A stretch of 64,000 bases of DNA, taken from positions 2,914,001-2,978,000 of the forward strand of contig CM033122.1 in NCBI GenBank assembly GCA_019321725.1, in the 5' to 3' direction. This DNA comes from Paulownia fortunei (lineage: Eukaryota; Streptophyta; Magnoliopsida; Lamiales; Paulowniaceae). Every line of letters begins with the position of its first letter. Within the stretch, counting starts at the first letter, position 1. Positions 37,920-50,930 of the stretch are shown piece after piece. The position numbers and the translations under genes were made by a program. The notes under the pieces were generated by a model. That model made no database searches. It was not told the origin of the DNA and saw only the letters and a list, made by a program, of their open reading frames with translations.

Positions 37920-40900
37920 TTAATTTGTCTCATCTTAATCTCTTCTTGCAGAATATTTTCTCTGATAAAATGATAGTGCACTTCAACATGCTTAGTTCTT
38001 GCATGAAAGACTAGATTCTCTGCCAAGCGAATTGCCGATTGGTTGTCACAGTACAATAGAATTGGATAATCTACTAACTGGTGTAAATTATTCATCAGTT
38101 GTATCAACCATCTACTCTCTTGGCCTGTCATTGCTACTGCTCGATACTCAGCTTCAGTGGTTGATAATGATACCGTTGACTGTCTCTTGCTACACCAAGA
38201 AATTATTCCGGAACCAAGCTTAAACACATACCCAGTTGTTGATCTCCCGGTACCATGATCTCCTGCATAGTCAGCATCACAGTAACCAACTAACTTACAA
38301 CCTTCACATTTCTTGTACAAAAGACCATAGTCAATTATACTCTTCACATATCTCAATATTCGTCGAACAGCTTCTAAGTGGGACTTCTTTGGATTCTGCA
38401 TGTATCAACTTACAACACCAACTGCAAATGAAATATTTGGTCGAGTCAAATTTAAATAAATGAGACTACCTACAAGTTGTCAATACATCGTCCCATCCTC
38501 CAAGCATTTACCTTCATGTGCATAGAACTTGGCATTGGCTTCTATTGGTGTTGAAATAGGTTTGCAATCAAGCATCCCAAATCTCTTCAGCAGGTCTCTC
38601 GCATACTTTTGTTGATCGAGAAACAACCCTACTTTTGTATGGTCGACCTCTAATCCCAAAAAGTGCTTGAGTTCTCTAAGTTTCTTCATCTGGAAATGAA
38701 CTGATAAATTCTCCTTTGTCTAAAGAGTTTCTATCTCATCATCACCAGTTATGATTAAATCATCCACATACACTAGCACGATAGCTAAATTTCCTTCATT
38801 GGCTTTGACAAATAAATTGGAATCTGCAGGTGTTACTGAATAACCACTTTGTATTAGAAATTCAGCAATCTTATCATACCACGCCCTAGGTGCTTGTTTC
38901 AGTTTGTAAAGTGCTTTCTGTAGCTTACACACATATTCAGGTTGATCTTGATTCTGAAAGCCCATTGGTTAGATTATGTAGATCTCTCGATCTAGCTCTC
39001 TGTGAAGAAAATTATTCTTCACATCTATCTGCCACAAACTCCAGTCTTTGTTGGCTGCAAGCATGAGTAGAATTGTAAGTTTTGCTACAAGACTAAACGT
39101 TTCATCATAGTCTAGTCCGTATTGCTGAGAGAAACCACGAGCAACCAATCGAGCCTTATACTTCTCGATTGACCCATCTGGATGGCGCTTTATCTTGTAA
39201 ACCCACCTGCAGGATATAGGTTTCACATCTATTGGCTTCAGCACCAGATTCCAAGTCTGATTTTGCTAAAGTGCATTGATCTCTTCTTTCATAGCTGTCA
39301 TCCACTCAGAACTATGTGATGCTTCTTCGAACATCTCAAGTTCTATTATAGTTGTTTTTTCAACTATGGCTGTATTGGCGTATTTGAGATTTGACTTTCG
39401 TGTTCTTGTTGAACTTTGGAGTTGAGATTGTGGAGTTGATTTCTCCATTTCACTAGGCTCTTTTCTTCATATGATTGTTGATACACGCTAGTTTGCTAAG
39501 AATTTTGAGTTGCTCTTTGTTCGACATCATCGCTGTCTGGATCTCCTGATTCATCCGAAATTGGTTAGACTTGAATAGTGTGCTCTCCCATCTTTTGTTT
39601 CACCTTGTCTCCAAATTCTCTGGAGTCTGGCAAAACTTCATTCTCTGAAGACCACCAAGAAGATGCTTCATTGAACACTATATCTCGTGAAGTATAGCAT
39701 CTTCCACTTGTTGGATCGCAACATTTCCACCCTTTTCTCTGGCTGTCGTATCCTACAAAGATACATCTAACAACTTTCTTGTCAAACTTGCTTCGTAAAT
39801 GATTAGGAACAAATACATAACATATACAACCAAATACTCGAAAGTAACTAACTGTAGGGTTCATATTCCACAATTTCTCAAAGGGTGAAATAAATTCTAT
39901 CCTCGGTTGAGGAATTCTATTGATCACAAAGACTGCAGTCCTCATTGCTTCAGCCCAAAACCTTCTAGGTACATGATTTTATGTATCATACTCCGATCAA
40001 TTTATACAAGATGTCGGTTATTTCTCTCGGCTACACCATTCTATTGTTGTGTGTTGGCACAAGTGTACTGATGATTTATTCGGCATTTTTTTAGGTATTG
40101 AGAAAATTCACTTGAGTTATATTCTCCTCCATTGTCTGTGCGCAAGCAATAGATCTTTTTTCCCACTTCTCCTTCAGGTGACTCTTTAAACTCTTTAAAT
40201 TTTGAGAATGAGTTGGATTTTTCTTTCATAAAGAAAACCCACACATTCTTTGAGAAATCATCAATGAATGTCACTATGTACCGCATGCCACTAATTGATG
40301 GTTGCTTAACAGGTCCGAACACATCAGAGTGAATTAACTCTAACAGTTCTTTTACTTTAAACTTTGATTCCTTGTATGGTAATTGGTGAGCTTTACCGTA
40401 CTGGCATCCCGTACATATCGTGTCTGTTCGCATGTCAAGTTGAGGAAACCCCTTAAGCATTAACTTCTTCACCATCTCACTTAGCTTGAAATAGCTAATA
40501 TGGCCCAACCTCATGTGCTATAGATCTGATGTCTCATTTTTTCTTGTCTTGTCTACATATGCAGACTCTGCTGACATTACATAAATTGACTCTAATCGTC
40601 GCCCCTCCATTATCGGTGTTTTTGAGATTTTAAGGCCATGATACACCTTCACATTTTGGAGACCGAACAAGACATAGTGGCCTGATGATGTCAATTGAGC
40701 CACAGATAACAAGTTTTTCTTTATTGAAGTGGCACCTGGTTAGAATTATATCAAGGGGTAACCATTATCTTACCAATGTGAGCTATTGGTAATCTTGAGT
40801 TGTTAGCTGTCACCACCACACGACCTCTCTTGTATTCAGACAGGTTTTGCAACTTTTGTTTATCATCTGTTCTGATGTTGTCACTGTGAGAGTCTTCTTC

Positions 40901-41760
40901 TATTGTAGCGAATAACGCTTCGGTGTCCCAACTATCTTTATTATTTTTCTTAGAACTGGAAGCAACAATATTACTTTCAACAAGCTTTTTCTTGGTCTAA
41001 CAATCTTTCGCCATGTGGCTTGGCTTCCCACAGTTGTAACAATCACCATCGAACTTTTTACTATTTTCGCGATTCTTTGAAACTCCTCCAAGACGAGAAC
41101 CTTCATTTTCTTGATGAATTTTCACTTTGTCACCATTTTTTTTAAATCCACTACTAGTATGTCACTTGAAACTGCCTTTGGTTTTGTTGGTGTAGAGCGT
41201 TTCCTCTTCACCCTTCAACGAGGCTCCTCCCATTTGCTTGGCCATAGCTTCTTGACCTGCAAGTAAATTTTCAAACTCAATAAATGATGGTTGTGTCGGC
41301 CATTCTTGTACAACAATAATGAACCCTTGATATTCGGGTCTCAAACCATGGATAATTATTCTTTTTATTCTGGTTTCCCCAATAGAAACTATTGAATCTA
41401 ACTCTGAAATTTCACAGCATATCGATTTTACCTTGTGAAAGTACTGGGCAATCATCATGTCACGTTGCGCCATCGATAGCAACTCGTTCTCAAGAAGTTA
41501 TAGTCTTGTATCATTCTTCTTTGAAAAAAGTGTAATAAAAGTGTCTCATGCTTCTTTTGGTGTTTTGGCATGCCTAATGTGCTCCAACATTTCTTCTTCA
41601 CTTGTGATCTTTAAAGTAAACATTGCTTTGCCTGCTTTAATTTTTCATTTTCGAAAGATACCATTTGCATCTTCTGCCGCTGGTTGTGCAGCTTCACTAC
41701 CGCCAACGACTTCCCAAAGATATTGTCCTTGCAAGTAGGACAACATGCATCTAGCCCATA
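37901..41760 (-). pseudogene. Copia gag-pol polyprotein gene, broken
   Basis: One gag-pol reading frame is split by several stops and frameshifts into gag (about 40900-41760), protease/pre-integrase (about 40515-40900), integrase (39565-40514), reverse transcriptase (38480-39250) and RNase H (37901-38401). Long uninterrupted stretches of 126-166 residues in integrase and RNase H suggest moderate age. The C-terminal end after RNase H is deleted. Confidence 0.9.
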
Positions 41761-42033
41761 TGTTGTAATTTTGGTTTTTGTGTTTCTTGATTCCTCTAAC
41801 TACTTGAAGATCTCTCATTGTGTCGGCAAAATTTCTATATTATCGAACAAGTTTTGATAATAAACTTGCAGAGCACTAAACTACTCACGACTCAAAGAAA
41901 CTCTTTTAATAACAATTTCAAGAAATCTTTTCTGATATGGAAGTTCAATCAAAGTTACAACCACATAGCATGCTTATAATTTCAAGAGATATGACACCTC
42001 TGCGGTCCTAGACGATCCTGCTCTGATAACAAA

Positions 42034-42411
42034 TGTTGAGAAAATTTTAAAATATATGATTCTAAATTTTATCTTTCGAAGAAATTCACTCTAAAATTAA
42101 AGATACAATAAATTTTTTATTAAACTTTGAAATGTTACAAAGAGAACTCTCAATTCTCATAAATACTCAAAACTAACAAGACTCCACTATTATATATAAG
42201 ACTACTAATCTTATTTTTTTCTTCACTTCTTGATAATTTACAAGGTTAAACACTTGGGTATTTATAGAAGAAGAAATGAAATACACACCATATATTTAAT
42301 TAAACTAATTAATTTTGTACCACACAAATTATAAAAATCTAATTAATTTGAATCCACACAAATTACAATACACATAACTTAATAATTAGTAGATGACATT
42401 AATATTCAACA
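42034..42411 (-). repeat. 5' LTR of the copia element
   Basis: 378 bp with TG...CA ends (TGTTGA/TCAACA). The adjacent internal sequence carries the primer-binding site. Confidence 0.85.
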
Positions 42412-42416
42412 GATGA
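42412..42416. repeat. Target-site duplication, right
   Basis: GATGA, the partner of 37630-37634. Confidence 0.85.
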
Positions 42417-43579
42417 TAGTTTTGTAAATATATTAATTTTTTTTACTTTTTTACTTTTTAATATAAAATTTTATGTCCAATGGATTCATGAATTAGAATG
42501 GAGGGAATATTAAATATTGAAGAAATAAATGCTTACATGGGGAAGTGATATGCTGGTGACAGAACAACAAATGCTGATTATAGAAATGAATTTCATAGAC
42601 TCTATAATTGACCAAGCGCCTTCTAAATTCTATAATTTGACGTCAACACAGTGAAGTTAATACGATAATCAACTTGAGGAACAAAATTTTCTAACCAAAA
42701 ACAATTGAGAATTAAATTAATGATACTTACGTCTTTGATTCAAATTTTATCCACTTCATGATAACGTAACCGCCATTGATTATTTATTTCTTCTTACCAT
42801 TGTCAGCTTCGTTCCCTATTAATTAACTGTTCGATAATTTGAACAGCAGTAACAGTGTTGAATTGGGTGAATGAATTTTGTGCCAGATATTTTATTTAAT
42901 AAAAGATGAGATACTTGACATTAATGTAAAAAAATAATTAATTGCATGAGTATAATATAGTTTTTGTAGTATCATTCAAACAAGAAAGAAAAATGAACAA
43001 ATTATACATGCATGCAAGGTCCAAGTTCAGTTACTTATTGTCTTTTAATTTAGAAATAATTAATCACTACGCCCACTAGTTTTTAAGAATTTGTCATGGA
43101 AAAATTGTCTATTAAAGGCTCTCTCTTTCTCTAGAAGGAAATGTCAGAAAATTTTATTGCTCATTTATGTACGAGTATACTAAATAGTTATTTTAGAAAT
43201 TAAAATTAAAAAAATCATATATGCATCCAGGGTCCTCATTAAATTATTATTTATTATTTGAATTATTGTGTTGCAATAAATAATTAATAAATTGTGTTAT
43301 GTATGAGCACGCCACAAAGATAATTTTTAATAAAATATATTTAAATATGACAAATAAGTATCAACGACGTTGTTGAAACGATACCAATTATTACATCAAA
43401 AAAGTGAAAATTGTAATTTTTGGGAAGATAAACAACTTGCTTAGTTCATTAGATTCTTTTAAATATTATACTCAATACATATGTACTGGATGTAGTATCA
43501 CCTTTTAAATATCATATTTTTTTATAAAATGGAGATACGTAAATTTTATTTATATAAATATTTAATTTTAATATAGAAT

Positions 43580-45395
43580 ATAGAAGATGAACAAACGAAA
43601 TGAATAACTGATAGATCAAAATATCTAAATTTTGATGGCTTTAATTTGCTATAAAATCTCTTACACATATTTTTAGTATCAAAAGATTTTTAAAACGGAC
43701 TTGAACTTGTTCTTATATCAATGGACAAAAATATCCTTTGAGTCCAATAAAAAGATAAATTTACTTTGCGAATCCTCTATCATAACTTATACAGCACAAT
43801 GGCCCCCTCTACAGTCAAATGTTATTAATTTGATCCTAAATTTTAATTCACATTAACTTTATTGAACAAACTAGTCTTCAAATAAGCCTAAATTAAACAA
43901 ATAACAAAATATTATTATAATAGTATAGAGAAGACACATTAAATTTAAAATTATCTTTTGTAAATTTTTATGACTATCGTTATATATATAAATAATATTC
44001 CCTTAAAAAGCGTCTTATAGATTTTTCACTTAATATCTTAGTTGCATTAGTTAATAGACAATATAGAATAAATTATTTTCTACTTTTGATTGCACTTTTA
44101 TGAATAAATAGCTATACATTTATTATTTATTGAATATGTATTAAAATATTCACACACACTGTATTTACATAATAGCATTCTTTATACTATTAAAAAAAAA
44201 ACAAAAAAGAAGTCATTGGTTACTATTAAATATAAAAATTTTGTGTGATAAAAAGGTATAAATATGTACTTGTTTTATTATATATACACAAATAACTCTT
44301 CACTTTATCACTTTTATCTTAATAAATATTTATCCATGCATAATTGTATGTAACTCAATTTTAATTTATTTAGTAAGTAAGTATTAAAATTCAGTGTTAA
44401 AGTTGGTAATATCATTTAATAGTATAAATAGTTATTATGTAAGGTGTGAATGTCGTACTCAAACATATTAACAAATCAATCTCAATTTGTAGCTATTTAT
44501 TTATGAAAGAAAAATTAAAATTAAAAATATAAATTAAAATTCTTTTAAAGTATAGTAATGCAATTAAGAATTTTTGAGTGGAAAAACATAATATATATAT
44601 ATATATATATATATAAGATGGTAGTAATATAAATTTATGTAAGATAATTTTTAGAAACTTAACGTGTTTTCTCTATGCTATTCAAATCATATTTTTCTAT
44701 TATTTATTTTGAAATTAATTTAAGGTAAATTTATTTAATAAAATTTGGGATCAAAATTAGTTAACAACTAATTATGTATGAGACAAATAATATAGTTAAT
44801 AATAGTGGCATGACAAAGTAAAATTATCATTTTTTAATTGAGAGATAATTTTTTCTTTCAATATAATTTTTTAATCGATGATGTATTTGAAAGTTTTAGC
44901 AAGTAATACCGATTTTACAATATAAGAGAGTAAGATAAATTTAACCCTAAATTAAATAATTAAAGGTGCATTTGTAGATTCATGTGACAGCGATTTAGAT
45001 ATGAAAAAACATTAGGAGAATGGCTTGCCTCACCCTAACTATATAAAATAATATAGTTGATGCTTGATTATATTACAAAATTATAGGCAACAATGACTTG
45101 CCCAGATAACATAAACAAACGCCTGCTTGATTAAAACATTGACTAAAAACGTGTTTTTAATTGATATACTATACTCTCCCTATCCCATAAAATATGATTT
45201 TTTTATTCTTCTAATAAGAAATACCAAATTTTGATCATTTTTTTTCAATTTATAGCATTGCAGCAGAAATTTGTATTGTTTGTGTGGTATCTAATTTGCG
45301 TCGATAAATCTTCTCTTTTCATATGTCAGTTTATTGCATAATATTGACAATCCCGTCATTTAATACTCACTATTCTTGACAAATCCTCAATTGGA
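43580..45395. repeat. Duplicated CYP76 5'-flank block, copy Y3, without a P450
   Basis: 43580-43975 matches about 31990-32394 and 43975-45395 matches the first half of Y1 and Y2, including the microsatellite site. No P450 coding remnant lies beside it: the X1 segment adjoins where the gene would be expected. Confidence 0.8.
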
Positions 45396-45705
45396 TTATT
45401 TATTTTATAATTTAATGTACATCGATAATATTTATAATAGAAAATAAAATATTAAATAAAATAAAAAATCCGACTTGCACCATATGTGAATTTATCAAGA
45501 GTAATAGGTATTATATTATGGGATTGTCAACATTACGTAATAAGCTGACATATGGAAAGAGAAGATTTAGTTAGGCAAGTTAGACACAGCACGAACAATA
45601 CAACTTTCTGTTGCAATTCAAATCTTTTTTTAATAAGTTGAAAAAAATGGTAACACGAAATGTGGTTTTCGGAACCATAAATAATTAATCTATTATCACC
45701 AAGTG
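45235..45705. repeat. Large inverted repeat made from Y-block sequence
   Basis: The left arm, 45235-45395, is the end of Y3. The right arm, about 45490-45660, is its reverse complement (anchors CATATGTCAG/CTGACATATG and AAATCTTCTCTTT with its complement), separated by about 95 bases. The right arm extends to about 45705 with sequence otherwise found at 34378-34425 in Y2. Confidence 0.8.
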
Positions 45706-45874
45706 CAGTGCAAATCCTCCATTCTAAATAATATTTAATCTATTATTTTAATATTATTAATTCACGCTAAATATATATTATTGATATCATTTTACATTTT
45801 AGTAGGTATCTATAATATTGAAATATAAAATAAAACACCAAATAAAATAGAGAATCTGCTTGCACCAACAAGTC

Positions 45875-45962
45875 GGATCTTCAATTTCATTTGGTGTTTC
45901 ATCTTTTATCCAAATATTATTGGTAGACGTCAAATGAGACACCAAATGAAATAGAAGATCCG
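45875..45962. repeat. Short fold-back (MITE-like) hairpin
   Basis: AAGTCGGATCTTCAATTTCA (about 45878) and its near-complement TGAAATAGAAGATCCGCTT (about 45945) form arms of about 32 bases around a loop of about 20 bases. The family is not recognised. Confidence 0.6.
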
Positions 45963-46389
45963 CTTGTAAAAAAATAATTTTACTAATAATATATTTTTTA
46001 TTATAATAAGTAGTAATTAAGTTTAATTGTAAATGAGTAATATGAAAATAGATAATATAACATATAAATAATTTTATTTTTATTTTTTGAAGTGAGGTGG
46101 CAGAGTGAGAGGTAGTGCATAGTTTGAGTGATAAATTGATAAATTTTGCAAAGTTTACGTGACAAAGTACAATAACTTTCATAACTTTAAATTATTTGAT
46201 AGTTTTGCCCTTATATGCTGCTCACGTGAAGAAGTTTGGGAAAAATATTTTGTCGGAGAGAGGTCCTAAATAGTAAAATACAAAATTTGTATAATTGAGA
46301 TGGTATACTATAAAAAAAAATAAAAAAATGTTAGATGAGAAATCCAAAAAAAGGGTCATAGTTCAAATGATAAAATAATTAACCCTATG

Positions 46390-49300
46390 TAATAAATGAT
46401 GCAAAAATTATTGAATCTCTTAGTCAAGTGCTGATTAAGAAATCTGAATGGTCGATTAGAATTTCGAAACTAGCTAAGATGCCTAATATAATATGCACAA
46501 GGTAATTTTTTCATATTTTCCTTTTCTAGGTAGCTCGATTACACGGTGCTCGTATGAGTGTCTGGAGATAATTTTAATTTCACACTTTAATGGTACAACT
46601 TTGTGTTTTATTTTTTAAGTATTTATTTTTTTCTTATCAAGATTTTAAAATCCAACAAAGTGCCAAAAAAAGAAAGAAAATTGAACTGAATATGAATGAA
46701 AAGATTGATATTTAATTTTTGAAAAAGTAAACCACAACAAACCAGTCAATCTGACAATTAGGCATTAGATTTCCAGAGTCCACCAAACCTTGTTATGATT
46801 ATCATATTTAGCATAGTATTTTTTATAATAGATTAATGAACAAATCAATATTGTCGTCGGTCAATAATTTAATTAATTTTTATTATATTATATAATACAG
46901 TAATATAATAAATTAATTATTATGTACTAAACTTTAAAGATAATAAAAAAATAAATAATCAACTAAAAAAATAAATTTAAAAAAGTCCAAAATTCAAATA
47001 ATCATATACATATAACCAAATAATAAGTTTTACCTTTAAAAAAAAAACATACACAAAAAAATTATTTTTGACCGATTCAATCTGCTTTATGTTGTTTACA
47101 GCCAATCAAATTGGACCAATTATTGATTTCCTATTGAATCGATCGATCCATTTCCGAGTATGAAAATAATGATTATGCATAGATACACTGCTGCAGACTT
47201 TTATATGTACATTTTTTTTTATTTGATTTGAGATAAGATAGGAAATCAAGCAAATATTTTCGTCCCCATGAAAGAAGTCTTTGTGCGAACACAAAATAAA
47301 TTTGGTGTTTTCATCTATGAAGTCTTTGTCTCTATCTCCAAACAATGATAATGTTTTTCGAATTTGCTGCAATTTTAAAATTGCAAATTCAAGTGCAATT
47401 TGTATCAAATAATAAATTTTTTGTGAGTACGAGATTGATATACAGAAAAATTATCTGAAAAATTTAAGATTATATTTTTTAAAAAAAGATGAGTTTTATG
47501 TGATTTAGAATATATATAAAAAAAATAATATATGATATAACTAAAAAAAATCAAAGTAATAAAAGTATTGAAGATTAGGGATCCACTTTCGAATTTTGGA
47601 TAAAAGAACAATTATTTATTCTTTTTATCCATTTTAATTACTATTATTGGAATTCATACATAATAAAAGTTTCAATGAAAAGATGTTATCAAATAACTCA
47701 TACAATAAGAAAATCATGATAGTCTTACTATTTGTAAATTATCTTTTAACCCCAATACTTATTCATGAAATCAAATATTTATACACATATTTATTTATAA
47801 CAAATTAATGTTTCAAATTAGCGGATGGTGTAGTAAAACCAAACATCTAAGTAAATAAACTCAATTATTTGTTGTGTTACTAGTGATACACAAATTAAGA
47901 ATCATCACAAATCAAGTAGGATTTAGATCAAAAATTAAAATAATAATATAACACACTTAAATAATTTTTACCCATATAACCGTTTTTCTTCCTCCATCAA
48001 AAAACTCACTCTTTTTCTCAATAAAATAAAATTTAGAAAGATATCATAAAAATAGGAAATACTAAAAATAAAAGAGAAACTAGATAATCCATTTCTACTA
48101 CTACTAAAAAAAATTTATATCTATTATTAGAAAACTTATATTACTATTAGACAATTTAACCTATAGAAACCCTCTACACCCCCCCCCCCCCCACTTTGAT
48201 CTATTTATAATGTTTGGAGTATGATAGAGGCCAAATATGTGGTGGAGGAGTTAAGCAATAAAATAGTATGTTAGTTGTCAAAACTTGATAAATTGTTACA
48301 TCAAATCCTCTAAATTTTCAAATAGATAAATTGCATTTTCTGGTTGGATACAATCAGTTTTTAATGATGGGTAAATAATAAAAGTTGTCAACATTTGTTT
48401 GTTGATACATTTTCATATATTATTTGTCAAATTTGGCTGACAAATAAAAGAGATATAATCAAATTACCGAATCATAATCAAGAATCGCCATTCAACATCA
48501 ACAACGTATTTCAATCTATTTATTGACTATTTTGATATATTTTCTTACAATCTTATATCAACAAATTTATTTATCTACATCTTATGCATAACATATACAA
48601 ATTTTAGCACGAAAATAATATTGGTTTAAAAGATATGACTCAATTGGTAAAATAGGTTAGAATTGGACTTAACACTGATTCGAATTTTTTGGTAATCTAT
48701 TTTGTACAATTATTTATAATCCAACTTGTTTGATGCTTACACGTTTAGTATGGAATCTAAAGTTTTCATGAACTTATATTTGAATGTTATTCCATAACCA
48801 CAAAAATTAACTTAAAATTATTTAAAAAAAATAAATTACACCAGTTTCTCTAAACCTGTATAAAAGAAGATAAAAATTTTTAATTTTATTTTTTATGTTG
48901 ATTTTCTATTTTATTTTTAAAATACAAAAATACTTTAATTATAAATTTTAATGATAATTTTAAAATAAAAATAATTATATAATTTCTAATTAATTATACA
49001 CTTCTAAATATTTATTAGAATTTTCATCAGTTCAAAATATATATGTGATAATACAAGTAATGGATGGATAGAGATGTTCTGTCAACATTGGCTGATAATT
49101 GACATATGGACGTTCAAAATAAAAAATATTGTTAAAATATTTTTTTTCTTAAATATCATTTTATGACTTAAAATTAATGTTGTGATACTATCAATTCTCT
49201 ATTATCAATTTTGAATTTAGTTTTGTAAATATATTAAAAAAATTACTCTTTTTCAAATTTTAAGTATAAAAAATTTATGTCCAGTCAAACTAACTCATAA

Positions 49301-50930
49301 ATTAGAATGGAGGGAACATTAAATGTTGACAGAAATAAATGCTAACATGGGAAAGTGATATGTTGGTGACAGGACAAATGCTGATTATAGAAATGAATTC
49401 ATAGACTCCATAATTGACCAAGCGTCTTCTAAATTCTAAAATTAGACGTGTACACAGTGAACATAGAATGATAATGATCCTGAGGAACAACATTTTCTAA
49501 CCGCATAGATTTGTGAATTAAATTAATAATACTTAGGCCTTGGATTCAAATCTGATCTACTTCATCATAATATAGTCGCCATTTACTATTAATTTATTCT
49601 TACTATTGTCAGCTTCCTTCCGTATTAATTGACTGGTCGATAGTTTGAATAAATATCCAGTATATATAAATTAGATGTATGAATTTTGTATCAAGTATTC
49701 TATTTGATAAAAGATAAGATATTTGGCGTTAATGTATAAAAATAATTAATTGCATGAGTATAATATAGTTTTTGTAGTATCATTCAAACAAGAAAGAAAA
49801 ATCAACAAATTATATTGTCTTTTAATTTAGAAATAATTAATCACTATGCCATTACATATAATGGCTGTTGTATCATTCGCTCAAGCAATAAAAAAATTTT
49901 ATATTTGTGATTTATGTTTTAGTAAATATGATTTAGCTTTTCGCAATTTTGGAGATGGCAGTAAATCTGAACTTGAGGGATTCCATCAGGAGTATGAGGA
50001 TGAGAATGATATTAATGTAATGTCAGAGACATTTGTAGGTCAATTGGAAGGGACATCAACTTGACAACAACTGCTGACTAACGTAGATGAATGAATCCTT
50101 TATCCAATCATTACATTTTTCTCAATGACACATCCAAAATAATTTGCAGACTCAGATTGATATCCCAATATGCAAATGATTAAGTTTTACTATTATTGAA
50201 AGGAGAGATTGATCTCAATATGGTCTTTAAATACAAGTTGCATCTGAAAGCACTGTTAAATCTCTCCTTAGATGCAAATTTAAAGAGAGATACTGGAAAA
50301 TTCTGACGTTAGATGTTGACAAAATTAAGTTAGTACAACTGTTTGACTAAATGCCACAAAGATTTGTTTAAGTTGAAAGAGTTCAGAATGGAGCTCTTAA
50401 TTTATATATTTCTTTCAATTCCTAGTTTCCTACCAACTCCTTGATCATTAGGCCAGCATTTTGTTAATTTCTCATACTATTCTCTTCTTTCAAATCAATC
50501 GACTGGTAATTTATTTGCGTAAAGATGATACTTCACTACACATGTACTAGTATAATATATAGTTGTTGTAGAAATTAAAATTAAAAAATATATATATGCA
50601 TTAATAAATTGCATATTGTTTGAATTATTGTGTTGTAATAAATAATTAATAAATTGGGTTATGTATGAGCACGCCACAAAGATAATTTCTAGTAAAATAT
50701 ATAATAATATTTAAATCACGACAAAATAGTTGTCAACGACCTCATTAAAATGATACGAATTATTACACCAAAAAAGTAAAAATTGTGATTTTTGGAAAGA
50801 TAAACTTGCTTAGTTCATGACATACTAGTGCACTCGATACATATGTACTGAATGCAATATTCACTTTTCAAGTACCATATTTTTTATAAAATAAAGATAC
50901 TTAATTTTTTATCTATATATCCAATACAGA
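46390..50930. repeat. Segmental duplication copy X2
   Basis: Homologous to X1 (36590-37634 plus 42412-43560). It lacks the copia element: 49185-49230 runs continuously across the insertion point. It holds its own insertions relative to X1, roughly 47400-49020 and 49855-50560, and a C14 run at 48179-48192. Confidence 0.85.
49855..50560 (+). other. Unidentified insertion within X2
   Basis: At about 49855 the match to X1 (43075) breaks and resumes near 50570 (43198 in X1). The inserted part is less AT-rich than its surroundings and opens with a 72-codon frame (49846-50064) rich in Glu and Asp (EYEDENDIN). I do not recognise the peptide. It may be a captured gene fragment or part of a transposon. 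Confidence 0.4.

Larger units (their letters stand above)
37635..42411 (-). mobile_element. Ty1/copia LTR retrotransposon, damaged
   Basis: The right (5') LTR at 42034-42411 is complete, 378 bp, with TGTTGA...TCAACA ends. The left (3') LTR at 37635-37919 matches it but lacks its last 90 or so bases, and the pol 3' end and polypurine tract are missing with it. GATGA flanks the element on both sides. Internal to the 5' LTR, 42017-42031 reads GTTATCAGAGC on the minus strand, close to the initiator-Met tRNA primer site TGGTATCAGAGC. Domains in order (minus strand): gag with an intact CYNCGKPSHMAKDC knuckle near 41040, pre-integrase and integrase (40041-40514, with [10 protein letters not shown] and LRTDNGGEY), reverse transcriptase (38720-39244, with YVDD), RNase H (37901-38401, with YCDADYAG and TEAEYRA). 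Stops and frameshifts divide it, so it is not autonomous. Confidence 0.93.
36590..43560. repeat. Segmental duplication copy X1 (interrupted by a copia element)
   Basis: 36590-37634 and 42412-43560 match 46390-50930 in order, with anchors GATGCAAAAATTATTGAA, CCAGAGTCCACCAAACCTTG, TTTTATGACTTAAAATTAAT and TATGAGCACGCCACAAAGAT. The 4.8-kb element at 37635-42411 is absent from the other copy. No functional gene was recognised in the duplicated DNA itself. Confidence 0.85.
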
